Positions 1 through 11,649 of a stretch of 64,000 nt of DNA are shown piece by piece. The DNA is from Takakia lepidozioides (taxonomy: Eukaryota > Streptophyta > Takakiopsida > Takakiales > Takakiaceae). The notes under the pieces were generated by a model. It was not told the DNA's origin. It worked only from the letters and a program-made list of their open reading frames with translations, and searched no databases. The DNA lies in contig CM060731.1 in NCBI GenBank assembly GCA_030704615.1, positions 94,406,756 to 94,470,755 on the forward strand. The letters are read 5' to 3'. The position numbers and the translations under genes were made by a program. The number at the start of each line of letters is the position of its first letter. Within the stretch, counting starts at the first letter, position 1.

Positions 1-245
1 TGTGCTTGCGAAGGGAGAATGGGGTTCCTTGGAGAGGGGCTAGGGAGAGGAGCCCGGCTTTCATTCAGACGATTGTGGAGTGTTGCACCTACAGAGACGC
101 CAGAGTTCTGGATTTGTCAATGGGCACAGATTTGTCTCTTCAACATTCACATTTCGTGAGGTTTGTTTGACCTTGCACTTTCAGCTCTTCACATCGTTCC
201 AAATGTGTCTTCAATGTCTGTTTCCTTCATTGTATTCCACTGCAG

Positions 246-823
246 GTGCCTCGTACCACGCTTGCAAGGCCAGTGCGCGACATCTCTTTGGGATTGAAGG
301 GGATGCCGAGATTTACAAGAACCTCCTGATGGGTTTGGGTGGACACACTTCTCAAGTCCTTCCGAAGCCCCTACTCGCTGATATTGATATAGGGGAGACT
401 TCCGACAAGGAGCTGGATGACGACTTTGCCTGTGAGTAAGTTCAACCTGTGGATGCTTGCATTGTTGTTTCAATACCCAGAATCACTATTCTTAAGGCAA
501 AGTGCACATGGGAGATATCCTCTTCGTTGGACTTGTGCATTGCATCATTGTGTTCAAAATTGGTTTTTGTCCACTTGTGCAGGAGTCCGCGTGCTTCCAT
601 TGACCCTCCAGGGCTATCACACCTTTTTGGACTTCTTTCAAGTCCTCCTCAGTCTTACGTCCTACCTGTTTATGCGGAGGCACTCGCAGCAAGCATGTCC
701 ATCAATGGCACTCGCAGTCCAACCATCGACGGCCGTGGTAGAAGACGTGGTGTTGGGGCCGGAATCTTTGTGGATGACATAGCACAGGAGGTCGATACTG
801 ATTCTGATGACTGTAACACTTGA
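246..823 (+). CDS. Two terminal exons of an unrecognised protein-coding gene
   Basis: Exon 246-435 follows a pyrimidine-rich stretch ending TGCAG and stops at a GTAAGT donor. Exon 583-823 follows TTGTGCAG and ends at TGA (821-823). The junction codon is GA|G, so the frame runs on without a stop. The joined product reads HLFGIEGDAEIYKNLL early and ends VDTDSDDCNT, with an acidic C-terminus and a short RGRRRG basic patch. I do not recognise the family. The 5' exons are outside the window or further left. It could be a host gene or cargo of a mobile element. Confidence 0.45.
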
Positions 824-1047
824 TATGAAGTTTTCTTTTGCTTTCATTCGGGGCCAATTTTGAAATGGGATGGTTGTGTGTCCTTCTTGTCATGTTTGCA
901 ATGTGTGCGTGGGATGCAAATTCATGGGAACAAACTATCGTTGGAGATGGGGGTTGCATGGACTGCCCAATGCAGGGGCTTGGTATGTTGATAACGTCTA
1001 AATGGATGCAATGGATACAATGGATGTAACACATCCAGTCTGCATTC

Positions 1048-1170
1048 CCTGGAAATGGCTGATCAACCCGCGGTAATAGGTGACACCCGCGGAAATAGGC
1101 CCTGTATGCATGCTAACGTGGCGTGAGCCTGTGCTGGGCTCACGGTTTCCTGGGCTCACAGAATAACACC
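1048..1170. repeat. Dispersed repeat, second copy at 46.68-46.79 kb
   Basis: The stretch with GAAATAGGCCCTGTA, then GTGAGCCTGTG and CCTGGGCTCAC, recurs with small changes at 46,680-46,795. The sequences to either side of the two copies differ, so this is a mobile or terminal segment of an unidentified element. From 824 to 1,048 I see no gene. Confidence 0.5.
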
Positions 1171-1192
1171 CGCCCCTTGGAGCCATACTGGG

Positions 1193-1468
1193 GTGGATTC
1201 ATGGCTTCGTAGGATTGGGATTCGCCGGGCCAAAAGCTTGCCAAAGAACAAGTACATAGTTGAAATTGAATCCGGCCTGAAAACACTGCCGAAGCCAGAT
1301 ACTAATGTTCTACACAATATAACTAGTCATTCCCAACGAATGTTTCCAGCAACTTTGAGCAACACGAGTTATCTACAAGAATTGATTAAGAAAACAATGG
1401 ATGTGGGCATATTAAAGAAAGAGTCTCATTTCTTCCTAAAGATGGTTTTTCAAAGCTCGATGGCCTAG
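1193..1468 (+). other. Short open frame, unknown
   Basis: A 91-codon frame follows the dispersed repeat and runs into low-complexity DNA. It has no motif I recognise. It may be the eroded start of a retroelement protein, because the related repeat at 46.7 kb is followed by a gag-like frame. Confidence 0.2.
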
Positions 1469-1469
1469 C

Positions 1470-1760
1470 GCCCCCACCGGGAAGGGAGAGAGGGGGAGAG
1501 AGGGAGAGAATGAGAGGGAAAGAGAGAGAGGGAAAAAAAAAAAAAAAAAAAAGGTGCGTGGGGGGGGGGGGGGGGGGGGGGTGATTGAGCAGTAGCTGCT
1601 TAGTAGCAAGGTCGGCTGCTCCCCCCCCCCAACCTTCTGTTTTTTTTTTTTTTTTGTGAGCAGCACAAAGAGAGGGAGAGAGAGGGAGAAAGGGGGCAAA
1701 GGAAAATAAATAAAAAAGTTGTAGGGGAAACCCTTTAGTGTCCCATCCCCCGTCCCCACC
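1470..1760. repeat. Low-complexity block with purine tracts and homopolymers
   Basis: GA-rich DNA is followed by A, G, C and T homopolymers of about 10 to 22 bases, then more GGGAGA repeats. The order of modules, with GTGAGCAGCAC next to a homopolymer and GAGAGGG repeats, resembles the block at 2,945-3,222. From about 1,760 to 2,660 I see no supported gene. Confidence 0.7.
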
Positions 1761-2666
1761 CCCTCTCCTTGCCCTTTAACTCAAACAAAAAGGCAGCCCC
1801 CCCCTCCGACCCCCATCCGTCGCAAGAAAAAAAAACCGCGCGCCCTTGGGCCCCCCCTTCGCATATGCGCGCCGGCAAGGCGTCGCAAATGGGGCAAGGG
1901 TCGCAAATTTTTTTCCTGCGACGGATGGAGTGATCCAGCGGAAGGGGGGAGCTGGTAGAGATGTTAGCAATAATTAATAGCTTCCACCAGCCACCTTCTG
2001 GACCTAGGAAGCGTGGGAGCCATTTCCCCAGTAGGGCCTGGATTTGAGTTCCTGGATCTAGGACCCCCTGGCCGTTTTTTTTTTTGGCTGGCAAATCTGG
2101 TTCCAAGAGACCTGTGGCCGCTTGTTTTGCGTGGAAGATTGCGCCCCCGAGATAAAGTTTCGAACACGTCTTTTGACCTCCTGAATGAACTTGGAGTTGG
2201 GGCCCCAAGTGGACGCAAAAATTCCATATTCTTGCCTGTAGGATCTGGTTTGCAACGAGGGCTCTGTGATGGAAAGAAACTTGGATCCCCAGTATACAAG
2301 GTGACGTTTTAGCTTAAAGATAGTGGGTTGCATTATTTGTTCATCAGAAATGTTGTTGCCAAATGTGTGGCCCAACAGAGTGGTTGTCTCACCAATGGCC
2401 CCCTCAACTGCAACTGTTGGAACTCAGTTTTCTGGAAGATTTGCAAATTTTTCCTGCCGCCATCTTTGTATTGATTCTGTTTCGACATTGAATTGCCACT
2501 GGACGTCAACGGATATCTAGCAATCCATAGTGTTTAAAAGACATCACTTTAATATTGTCTGTCTCATTCCAGGAGTTTTGGGGTGCAATTCATTACACTG
2601 CAAAACAAAGTCTAATGCATCAAAATGCAATTGCAAATATCCATATGGTGGATTCCCTTTGCCCCA

Positions 2667-2935
2667 TCAATGATTTCTGGAATCCCGGCGGAGGAGTTTG
2701 TGCAGCTCGTTCACGCTCAACGCTGGTGCATGAATAAAGTCATCAATAGTCAAGTTCGTCCTCAACCTCTTCAGGTAAATGTAATACAGATGCTTGCACG
2801 GATAATACTTTGACCCCTTCTTTGCTTCCATCAACGAGAAGTCCGTACAATTGCAAGTCAGCTCCACTCCAATCGTAATTGTGTATATGTCGTCGCGTAC
2901 AGCTGAGCCGGCCGTTGCTATCCGATAAACACGCC
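2667..2935 (-). pseudogene. C-terminal SWIM zinc-finger fragment of a MULE-like transposase
   Basis: The minus strand encodes CNCTDF, then YYPCKHLYYIYLKRL, which is the CxC...CxH pattern of a SWIM finger. It ends in a stop at 2,667. The same segment, with clear similarity, ends the transposase relic at 13.84-14.12 kb. The SWIM finger is a known C-terminal part of Mutator-like transposases. No catalytic domain remains here. Confidence 0.7.
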
Positions 2936-2944
2936 TAAGGCCGG

Positions 2945-3014
2945 GGGGGGGAGTTGCTGCTCAGTCACTCCCCCCCCCCCCACCTTCCTCTTTTTCTTTT
3001 TCTTTCCTGATCTC

Positions 3015-3061
<47 letters not shown>

Positions 3062-3222
3062 CTGCTCACAAAAAAAAAAAACCACAGAGGGAAAGAGGGG
3101 GTAGAAAAAGTTAATAAGAGAGACGGAGAGAGTGGGAGACAGAGGGAGAGGGAGAGAGGGGGCAACAATGAAAAAAAATGGGTTGGGGGGGGGTGAGATG
3201 GTGGGGTCAGCTGCAGCATATG
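2945..3222. repeat. Low-complexity block with (CT)n microsatellite
   Basis: G and C homopolymers, a CT dinucleotide run of about 40 bases, an A run and GGGAGA repeats. It repeats the module order of the block at 1.5-1.7 kb. Confidence 0.8.
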
Positions 3223-3244
3223 TCCAACACCAGATATCCTAAGT

Positions 3245-3640
3245 TAATCGACTCTATATCTTGGAAACAGGACCGGCCACCGACTTGTCAAACAGGCTAA
3301 GTCCTGGCAGAAGACAGTAGAAGAGATTATCAAGGACCTGGACCTGGAACCGCAAGTCTTCATCCTGCTGGATAAATCTGACTTAGAGGCTGTAGTGTCC
3401 AACCATGTCTGTTGCCATGAGATTGTCTGATGAAAATGAAGTTAGGCAAAAAACTTCCCTGAACTTGGGGGAGGACATCTTGGATGACCTCAAGGGTCTA
3501 CCCACTCTCGGCACTAGACTGAAATTTAAACTCAGGGCAGGAAGCCTACCTTTGAACAGCAAACAGAAGCAGAGAGGAAATGGAGAGTGCAATTGCCCGT
3601 TGTGTGGGCAATCTGAAGACAGTACTCATTTTCAATGGCG
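3245..3640 (+). pseudogene. Fragment of a non-LTR-type element, C-terminal zinc knuckle
   Basis: One frame gives LRAGSLPLNSK and then CPLCGQSEDSTHFQW. This resembles the C-terminal CxxC...H region that follows reverse transcriptase in many LINEs. Homologous but differently broken copies lie at 24.34-24.60, 35.20-35.64 and 46.45-46.53 kb. I see no reverse transcriptase domain here, so the LINE assignment is tentative. Confidence 0.45.
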
Positions 3641-3975
3641 CCGAACTTCCCTATTTTGGGCCGAAAACTGGCTAAGTCCCAACATGTACGGGAACGATGT
3701 CTGGAAAAATGGCGCCAAATTTCCAGTTACATGGCCCAGAACTGCCCAACATTTGTGCAATGCCCGACACCATGTACCAAAATTCGGCGCCACATTTCCA
3801 AATTTTGGGCTTACACTTCAATCAAGTAAGGACCTATAACTGCGAAATTCGGCACCATTCTTCGCTGGAGACACCTATTACCGCGCAATACGTCGCAGAT
3901 TTCTCCGGTTGCGAAATCTATTACCGCGAAATTCGACGCTATTTTTGCAGATGTCGCTCAGAATTCGCATGAGCG
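3640..3975. repeat. Decayed relatives of the AAATGCGG palindrome
   Basis: Several copies of ATTCGGCGCC or GGCGCCAAATTT-like words occur, for example near 3,777 (AAATTCGGCGCCACATTT) and 3,845. They look like eroded forms of the palindrome found in the arrays at 21-22, 37-38 and 44 kb. From about 3,975 to 4,130 I see only AT-rich DNA. Confidence 0.4.
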
Positions 3976-4129
3976 GAAGACGAAATATCATGAGCACTGC
4001 TCTCAAAACTACAATTTCTACTTCAAACAATGAATATTATATTTATTTTTATTTTTATTTTTATTTTTTCTGATACATTCCATTAAAATAATGTTTTTTA
4101 ATGTTTTTTATTTCCAGAATTTGTACTTC

Positions 4130-4205
4130 TGCTCATGAAAACCGATTGTCTTACTACTCCGCTCATGCCGCTCATGCTCATGAAATAACTAATCTCGAAT
4201 ACCGG
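4130..4205. mobile_element. Terminal end of a Mutator-like element with target-site copy
   Basis: Read on the minus strand, the end carries TTATTTCATGAGC followed by further CATGAGCGG repeats. It abuts GAATACCGG (4,197-4,205) and then chromovirus pol. The opposite chromovirus flank at 29,996-30,004 ends in the same GAATACCGG before a TTATTTCATGAGC terminus. A 9-base duplication fits Mutator-like insertion. Confidence 0.6.
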
Positions 4206-7200
4206 ATGCACCTTGCTGTTTGCCGACAGCTCCAATTCATACACATCCTCATTCATAACCTTCCGGATGCGAAAGGGCCCAGCATATGGAGGTACGAACT
4301 TCAGACTCACTTCTGGAGGTAGTAAAAAATTCTTGATGTTCAACCAGACCTCCGTGCCTGCCTCAAACCTAACTTCCCTCCGCTTCCGATTTGCCTGCCG
4401 TTCATACCGTCTCCTAGCTTTGACAATGTTGTACTTTGCGAGCTTCAACAAACGCTCGCGTTCTTCCAGCACCGCTGCTGCTGCCGGTTCCTCAACGTCA
4501 TGGACGACCCAACTTGTCGGCACCAGAGGTGCTTTTCCATAGACCAATACGAAAGGGGATACTCCCGTTGCGGAGTGTTTTGTGTTATTATAATAGAACT
4601 CTGCCGCATCCAAGTGCTCCACCCAGTCTGATTGGTTTGCCGACATATAATTCCGCAAGATTTGCTTCACCACGGAATTCACTCTTTCCGTTTGGCCCGT
4701 CGTAGGTCGGAAGGCGGTACTCATCTTGAGCCTCGTCCCTATTTTCTTCCAAAGTGCTCTCCAAAATTTACTTGTAAACTTTGGATCGCGGTCCGAGACA
4801 ATATCCTTCGGGAGTCCATGATGCTTGAAGATGTGGGCAAAGTAAAGTCGCCCCGTCTCCTGCGTCGTTGCAGTCTCCTTGGTGGGAATGAAATGACCCA
4901 TTTTATTGAGCATATCCACCACCACCATGATTGCATCGAATCTTTTTGACAGCGGCACATCAGTCATGAAATCCATTGAGACACTTTCCCAAGACCCCTC
5001 TGGAATCGGCAAGGGTTGTAACAGCTTTTGTACTCGCTCCGGTTTTGTTGGCATGTGGTGCATGTCTTGACATACTCCTCGGCCTCCTCCCTCAGTTTGG
5101 GCCAGAAGTACTCTTTCTTCCAGAGTGCCGTGGTGCACTTGGCTCCACCATGGCCCGCAAGCGGGCCATCGTGGCATTCTCTCAAGAGACTATATCTGAT
5201 CCCTCCCTTTGGCACGTAGAGACGCTTTGCTTATACCGGAGCAGTCCATTGTGCAAGTGGAACTGCGATTTAATCCCCATCCTCGAGTCCCGCATCACGG
5301 ACTACGCCATCTCATCCTTTCGGTAAGTCTTCCGGATCTTCTTTTGGAGTGTCGTCTCGCCCCTGTACACCAACATGAGCTGTTGCTTTTTACTTAGAGC
5401 ATCGGCCACCACATTGTCCCATCCCGGTTTGTAATGGATATCCACGTCGAACACTGCCGAAGTGTCTTGCCACCTAAGTTGTTTTGGGGAGAACTTAGGC
5501 TGCGTGGCAAAATACTTCACCGTGACATTGTCCTGAACACCTTCACCGGGTTGGAACCACACATAGTGGATCCAAAGCTCAAGGCAATGCACCACCGCCT
5601 TCATTTCTTTCTCGTGCGTATGCCACCGTCGCTCCACTTCATTCAGTTTCTTACTTTTGTAAGTCACTGGACGTCCATCCTGCATGAGTACACCCCCAAT
5701 TGCAAAGTCCGACGCATCTGTATGAATCTCAAATGGACGGTCGAACTCCGGGATTTTCAGGACTGGAGCTTCCGCCATCCGCTGCTTCAACTCGGCAAAA
5801 GCTTGGCCACAAAAGGTGTTCCATACCCATACCTTGGACTTACACAGAATGTCTGATAGCAGCCCCGCGATCTTGGCAAAATTTCTCACATACTTTCGGG
5901 TAATAGAAGGCGAGTCCTAGGAAGGATCGCACTCCCGGGACCGAAGTCGGAGGCTCCCTGTCCAAGATCGCCCTCACCTTTCTGTCATCCATTTTGATCC
6001 CATCCTGTGTAATCACATGCCCTAGGAACTCCACTTTTGTGACCCCGAATTCGCACTTTGAAGCTTTGGCATACAGCTTTCCTTCCCGCAATTTGTGGAA
6101 CACCCTTTTGAGGTGCTCCAGGTGCTCTTCCTTTGTTTTCGAGTACACCAAGATATCGTCGATGTACATGATCACAAAGTCATCCAACCACTCCTGGAAA
6201 AGGCTGTTCATTAGGGTGCTAAAGGTTGCGGGTGCGTTGGTGAGCCCAAAAGGCATCACCAAGAACTCATATGAACCATATCTTGTCCTGCACGCGGTCT
6301 TCTCCTCATCTCCTTCCGCCACTCGGATTTGATGGTAGCCGGAGCAAAATTGATCCGACTGAAATACTTCCCTCCTGCCAACCAATCGAAGAGGTCATCG
6401 ATCCTTGGCAAAGGGTACCGGTTTTTTATAGTCACCTTATTCAGAGCCCTGTAATCGACACACATCCCCATCCTTCTTGTCTGCAAATAGCACCGGGGCT
6501 CCGTAAGGTGACTTACTCGGCCGGATGTACCCCTTTGACATTAGATCCTTGAGTTGGTCCTTCAGCTCGACCATTTCTCTGTGGCTCAACCGGTAGGGCG
6601 CCTTGGGAGGCGGCTCCGATCCCGGTATCACCTCTATCTTGTGGTCAACTCCTCTTCGCGGTGGCAAGCCGCTCGGTAAGTCCTCCGGCATCACATCCTG
6701 GTATTTCTCCAAGATCCCCTTGATCCAATCTGGGCTTGGTCCCTATCGACTTCTCCTTCCACATGTCTTACGTAAAGCAAAAACTGGGGCTGTGGCTCCT
6801 CCACGGTCCACTCCTTTGCTGACAGCAGGTTTATTTGCCCTCCTACTTGGTTGGGCGTTTCCGACACCCATAACATTTTGCCACCATTCCCACACGGTAG
6901 CGTGACTATTCTCTTGCGGCCATCTATGACCGCTCCGGATTTGCTCAAAAAGGTCATCCCCAAAATGAGATCCACTCCATCGATCTCGCAAATGGTGAAG
7001 TTTTCACGTCCCTCCCAACTCCCGAGCTGAAGAGGAACATCGAACGCCAACCTCGTCGCCAATTGTGGTTCTCCTTTGGCAGAACGCACTTCAATAGAGG
7101 CCCCCACATCATTTGTCGGGAGCCCCAGCTTCCGTGCCATTGTCGGTGTCATGAAGGAGTGCGACGCTTCTGTGTTCACCAACAATGACACGTTAGTTCC

Positions 7201-7900
7201 GGAAATTATCCCACTCACGAACATTAACTGAATCCCTTTACGCAAGGGGCCAGTCTCCTGATACAACTCACAAGAGTAGTTGCATGCCTTGCAAGTCTTG
7301 GCGACCACCGCTTCCACCAAGCGACTAATGGAATCTTTGGACAGCTCCGTGGTCGCCCGAGTCATGTTCAATTGTCGGGGTTTTGCGCACTTCTTGGCCA
7401 TGTACCCGGGCTCCCCGCAATTAAAGCACACTCCATTGAAGGTCGTCTTCTGTCTGCCATAAGCCGCCGCACCTGATTTTCCTTTCGGAGCACCGGGTGC
7501 CGCCTTGACGTGTGAAGGCCCTCCCTTCGATTTCCATGTGTCATTGTCACCGCGTGGCCTATCCTACTTCTTTTCCGGTCGGAAGGAGTCACCCTCCCGC
7601 CGGGTCTTCTTGTGGTTCAGCTCCGTACGGCCTTGTCTTTTGCCCCTAGGGACATCCGAGAAACATTCAGCCCTTTCAATTGCCTCATTCAAAGTCTTAG
7701 GTGGCTTCTCCTCCAACTTCCGCCTGGCCCACGGGGCCAATCCCGCCACAAAGTTGAAGACCATTTCTGGTTCTGCCATATCCATGACTTCGAGCAACAG
7801 CACATTGAAGGCCTGAACATATCCTCGAATGTCATCCGTTTGCTTCAAATTCCTCATCTTGTCCCAGGCAAGCCAGGACGCGTTGAGGGGCACAAACTGT
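4190..7900 (-). pseudogene. Ty3/gypsy chromovirus gag-pol, broken
   Basis: On the minus strand the order is Gag (about 7,564-7,893), a CCHC-like knuckle and aspartic protease (6,691-7,431), reverse transcriptase with YIDDILVYS (5,840-6,700), RNase H (5,302-5,889) and integrase (4,098-5,215). Integrase shows a zinc-binding region and DRDPKF. Decay is clear: the knuckle reads CGEPGYMAKKC where a histidine is expected, the protease has NTEAS instead of DTGAS, and frameshifts separate the domains. The chromodomain end has been cut off by the Mutator-like terminus at 4.19 kb. Confidence 0.9.
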
Positions 7901-8183
7901 CACGTCTTTCAACGTCCCGCCAAACTACGCCAACAACCCTTCCCAAAAAGCTGCTGGCATGGGAGGCATCTGTTGGTCTGGCGGAGCCTCCGGGAAGCCC
8001 TCGGGCTCTGACTCCCAAAATTCCCCCCGTTCTCGAGCGGCCTCGCTATCAGAAGCATGCATCGCCTCTTCCAATTGCCGCTTTGGTAACACGTCGCCCC
8101 CATCGGGCTCACCAGGATCATCATCTTTCGGGTCGTTCCACTGATGAGGCCAATCGCAAGGACGATCGCGTACTGAACTCTAA

Positions 8184-8197
8184 GCTCTGATACCAAG
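8184..8197 (-). other. Primer-binding site, initiator tRNA-Met type
   Basis: On the minus strand TTGGTATCAGAGC follows directly after the LTR end (GCGACA). TGGTATCAGAGC is the usual plant retrotransposon site complementary to initiator tRNA-Met. It fixes the LTR boundary at 8,198. Confidence 0.85.
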
Positions 8198-8810
8198 TGT
8201 CGCGCACCTCACTTCGGTAAGCTCCCCCTTCAGGTCATAGTTACTCGCTTTGATGCGCGCGCCTAACTCCCAAACTGGCCGCCGGGCCAACTCGGAGCTT
8301 CGGCTTCTCACCGGGACATAACGGTCCCTTTTACCCCTCCACCAGACCCTTGCTCGGGCCTAGTGGAAATTCCCTTTGGTTGTTGGCAGTCCGGAATAGC
8401 TCCCCACACCTTGGTCACTTTCCGACTCGCACGCTTACTCAGTAGTCTTTGGTCACCAACGGGCTTGCACCGTTCTCGGGGTTACTACTCCCTATATATA
8501 CTTCTGTGACTGTCTGCGGGGGTTTCACAAACAGCCCAGTCATTTTATGGTGAACCGCCACAAAAACCCTCGAATCCCGGTGAGTCTTGGCCCACCCACC
8601 ACGTTCCCATTGGACCGTGATGAGTTCCAAGACTCCCCACGACTCCCACCACAAGGTCTCCACCCCATGGTGAGTCCTATGCCACCCCCACTAAGACCCA
8701 CTAAGCTACCACCACTCCTCGTGGACCCACCCCCACCGCAATCCGGTGTGCGGGGCTCCACCTATTGAGTGCCTCCGCCTCCTTGAGTGCCTTGGGCACT
8801 CAAGGCACAT
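8198..8810 (-). mobile_element. 5' LTR of the minus-strand chromovirus, truncated
   Basis: It is homologous to the complete LTR at 28,776-29,498. Its inner end (GTGCGCGACA read on the minus strand) abuts the primer-binding site. The outer part, from the GGCACTCAAGG palindrome onwards, is missing, so the upstream start TGTCGCGG is lost. Confidence 0.85.
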
Positions 8811-8834
8811 GGAATAGACTGATTGAATAGACCC

Positions 8835-9010
8835 AAAAAAGTGATGATCGTCAACGATCATCACTTTTTTGGTTTTTTTTATTGTTTTTTGAAAAAGAAA
8901 AAGAAAAGAAAAAAAAAAAAACCCAAAAAAAATAATGATACTCAACGGTCATCACTTCTGCTCTGTTTTGGCAGGAGTGACTATCGTTGACGATCATCAT
9001 TTTTTTGGTT
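8835..9010. repeat. Perfect hairpin and diverged copies
   Basis: The arms GTGATGATCGT (8,841-8,851) and ACGATCATCAC (8,854-8,864) have a 2-base loop and are extended by A6 and T6. Related words recur at about 8,936-8,960 and 8,980-9,003, so this is a small cluster of foldback sequences in AT-rich DNA. Confidence 0.75.
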
Positions 9011-9085
9011 TATTTATTTATTTATTTTTATTAAGAAAAAACGAAAATCATTCATCACTTCTGCTAGATGGAATTTAAATTTTAT

Positions 9086-9171
9086 GATTTAGGATTACGG
9101 TTAAGGTTAGGGTTTAGGGTTTAGGATTAGGTTTGGGATTTAGGGTTAGGGTTTAGGGTTTAGGGTTTAAT
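9086..9171 (+). repeat. Interstitial plant-type telomere repeat
   Basis: A degenerate run of TTTAGGG, with TTAGGG and TTTGGGA variants, covers about 85 bases. TTTAGGG is the Arabidopsis-type telomere unit. From 9,171 to about 9,400 I see no gene. Confidence 0.85.
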
Positions 9172-9407
9172 TTGGGTTGTTCCACTCCACCCCATTCGCC
9201 GACTTATCATATTTTGATTAGCTTAAGGCAGTAGATATATTCGCTAAAAATAAATAGTTTCTCCCATGCGGGCCCACATAAGCGGATGTAGGGTCGCTCA
9301 TCCGCGGAAATACATCCCATTTCTTAATTTTTTGAAGACCCATCCAAGCTTAGAATAATATATTATTGTTATTGTGGGCTCTCGATTTCCCGCTCACTGC
9401 TCACCGC

Positions 9408-11099
9408 TCACGGCTTAGCGTCCCTCGGTCCGACTTCCATATTCCCCAATTTTGCCTCACGCTTGAGTCGCAACTGGCATTTGTGTTTCCAGTGTCCCTC
9501 TTTTCTTGCAATAGTGGCATCTCGTGGTTTCCTTGTTTCTGGGTTGATGTTCTCTATCCCGTGGTGGATAGTCGTCTCGTGGCCTCTGGTAATGATTACC
9601 CGTATTGTATCGTCTTGGTCTATCCGATCCTCCCCGTCGGACTTGGACTTGGTGTACCCCCACCTCCCGTGTGTATCCACTCTTCTTGGCCCGTTGATTG
9701 TAAATACAATGGCTAGTATTATGATTGTTCATATGACAAATATCACAGTATTTGTCTTTCATGTGGCATTCCGTTGCTAGGTGTCCAGCGGTCCCGCATT
9801 TATGACACCATGTTGCATTTCTTGACCCTTCAGTTTCAAAATTCTTGAGAGCCTCTATTATCTTCTGCTCCAAGGTGGTTTTATCAATCACCTCCTTTTT
9901 CTTTGGTTTGGGTTTTTCCTCATCATCAGAGTCTTCCTCTTCCAGGGTGTCATTGGAATCCTTGTTTCGGCACTGGTGGAACCCAAGTTCCAATTTCTTT
10001 GCAGTTGCTACTGCTTCAACCAAAGTGTTGTTGGGTAAGACTGTAACCATAGTTACGTACTCAGGACGAAGTTCATTGACGAACCATGACTTCTGTAAGT
10101 CATCCCCTGGTGCTTGGTTTAACTTCCTGACCACAGTTTTCATCCTCTCAGGGTAGTCAACTACCATTTTATTTTATTTTCTACCTCAGATTCTGTAATC
10201 CTGTAAAGATTTCAGATGTGGATTTGTTGGAACGATATCATTCTTGAAAGGTTGCTTTCATGTCGTCCTAGGTTGCGAAATGATTGGCTGGGAATGTTGC
10301 CAACCATTCCATGCCCTTCCTGGTTAGTGAACAAGGAAATAATCGGATCATTTCCTGATCCGTGGCCTCATTGTAAATAGTGCACATGTTCTCAAATTGA
10401 TTTAAGATGGATATCTGGATCAGATTTCCCATCATACAGAGGAAATGGTGGTCGGGTTTTGCTTGCTGCTAGAGCCATTGATGCTGTTGGTGCGACTGGT
10501 GCGACTGGTACTGTAGTTTGTCCAAACTGAAATGGTCTAGCTGCTGTTGATGGTGTTGGTGTTGGGATTGTCACTACCAAAGGTGTTGCTGGTGTTTGTC
10601 TTCCAAACAAAGATTCAAAAACCGGAGGTCCTTGTCCCAAAGATAGCCGCCTACCAGCTGCTGTCCCTACTAAGCTTAATGAATCTTTAAAAGCTTTGAG
10701 TGCGGTTCTGGTTATCATTTCCGGAGAAGCAGTTTCACTTCTCTCACCTTCTTCACTCAGAATATTCTCAAACTTTTCTTCCAATATTTCAACAAAACCT
10801 CGATTTGGACTTGTTACTGTAGAAGGTCCTTCAGATCTTTCTTGTGGTAACCATTCGCCCAGTGTATTACTTGCAACTCCTTCTGGTGTAGTGTTCTCAC
10901 TTTCCGGAGATCTGATTAATTCCTGGTCTTCTGGTTTATCACTGTCAATTTGTCTTGATGCCTCTCCTTGAATAATAATCAAGTTCTGTAATTCTGGGAA
11001 CTCTTTTCTCAAACGAGCTTCCCTTTCTGCAGCATATTTATCTGTTCTTTCAGTTCTGTCTTGCTTAGCTTTTTCCTTATTTTCTTCATTCATTCCCAC
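9408..11099 (-). pseudogene. Ty3/gypsy gag polyprotein relic with zinc knuckles
   Basis: An N-terminal frame (10,392-11,099) is rich in charged residues and ends in FPLYDGKSDPDIHLKSI. The central Gag fold remains around 10,170-10,390, in another frame and with a stop. The C-terminal frame (9,457-10,167) has CHKCGTAGHLATEC and a second cysteine cluster, then an RPRRY-rich basic tail. No pol follows; the element is cut near 9.4 kb. It is a different lineage from the chromovirus in this window. Confidence 0.8.
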
Positions 11100-11221
11100 A
11101 TCATATATAGAATTCCTTTTCAGTACCCTTTCATAAGACTTGGTATGTCAGTAAAGAAAATTATAGTGGTCTCTACCCTTTCTCTAAGATTGCACCATCC
11201 TGCAAGAATCCGTAGCACGAC

Positions 11222-11644
11222 TTAATTTTCCTTTATTGATTGATCACCAATCTTTTGATGGGCACAATAATACCATTTGTCTTTCTCAGTGTATCTGACT
11301 TGTAACAAGTCTTTGAGTATCCAGTACTCTACTGCTATGATCATATGACAATATTCATAATTTGAACATCCTTCTCGAAAGATATAACTAGTGTAGCAAA
11401 CTTTTCTGATTGGTAATAGAGTAATCAATAAAGCTAGACGAGACAGCCACTCCTCATTCCTGATTATACATTCCCAAGGTGCTCGTGCAATACTGATCAC
11501 TCCTCCATTTAATCCCCATTTGTCATCTTCTTTCGCAATTGAAATAAAGATCTTTTGTTGTATTGCTACTGGTAAGCCATGAAATTTTTCCAGGAATGTT
11601 TTCCATTCTTTTGCTTCCGTTGACTCGTTCTTTCGTGATTTCAA
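11222..11644 (-). other. Open frame upstream of the gag relic, unknown
   Basis: A 140-codon frame lies between the presumed primer-binding area and gag on the same strand. It has no recognised motif and is rich in Trp, Tyr and Ile. It could be a leader-region frame of the same retroelement. Confidence 0.3.
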
Positions 11645-11649
11645 GACAT

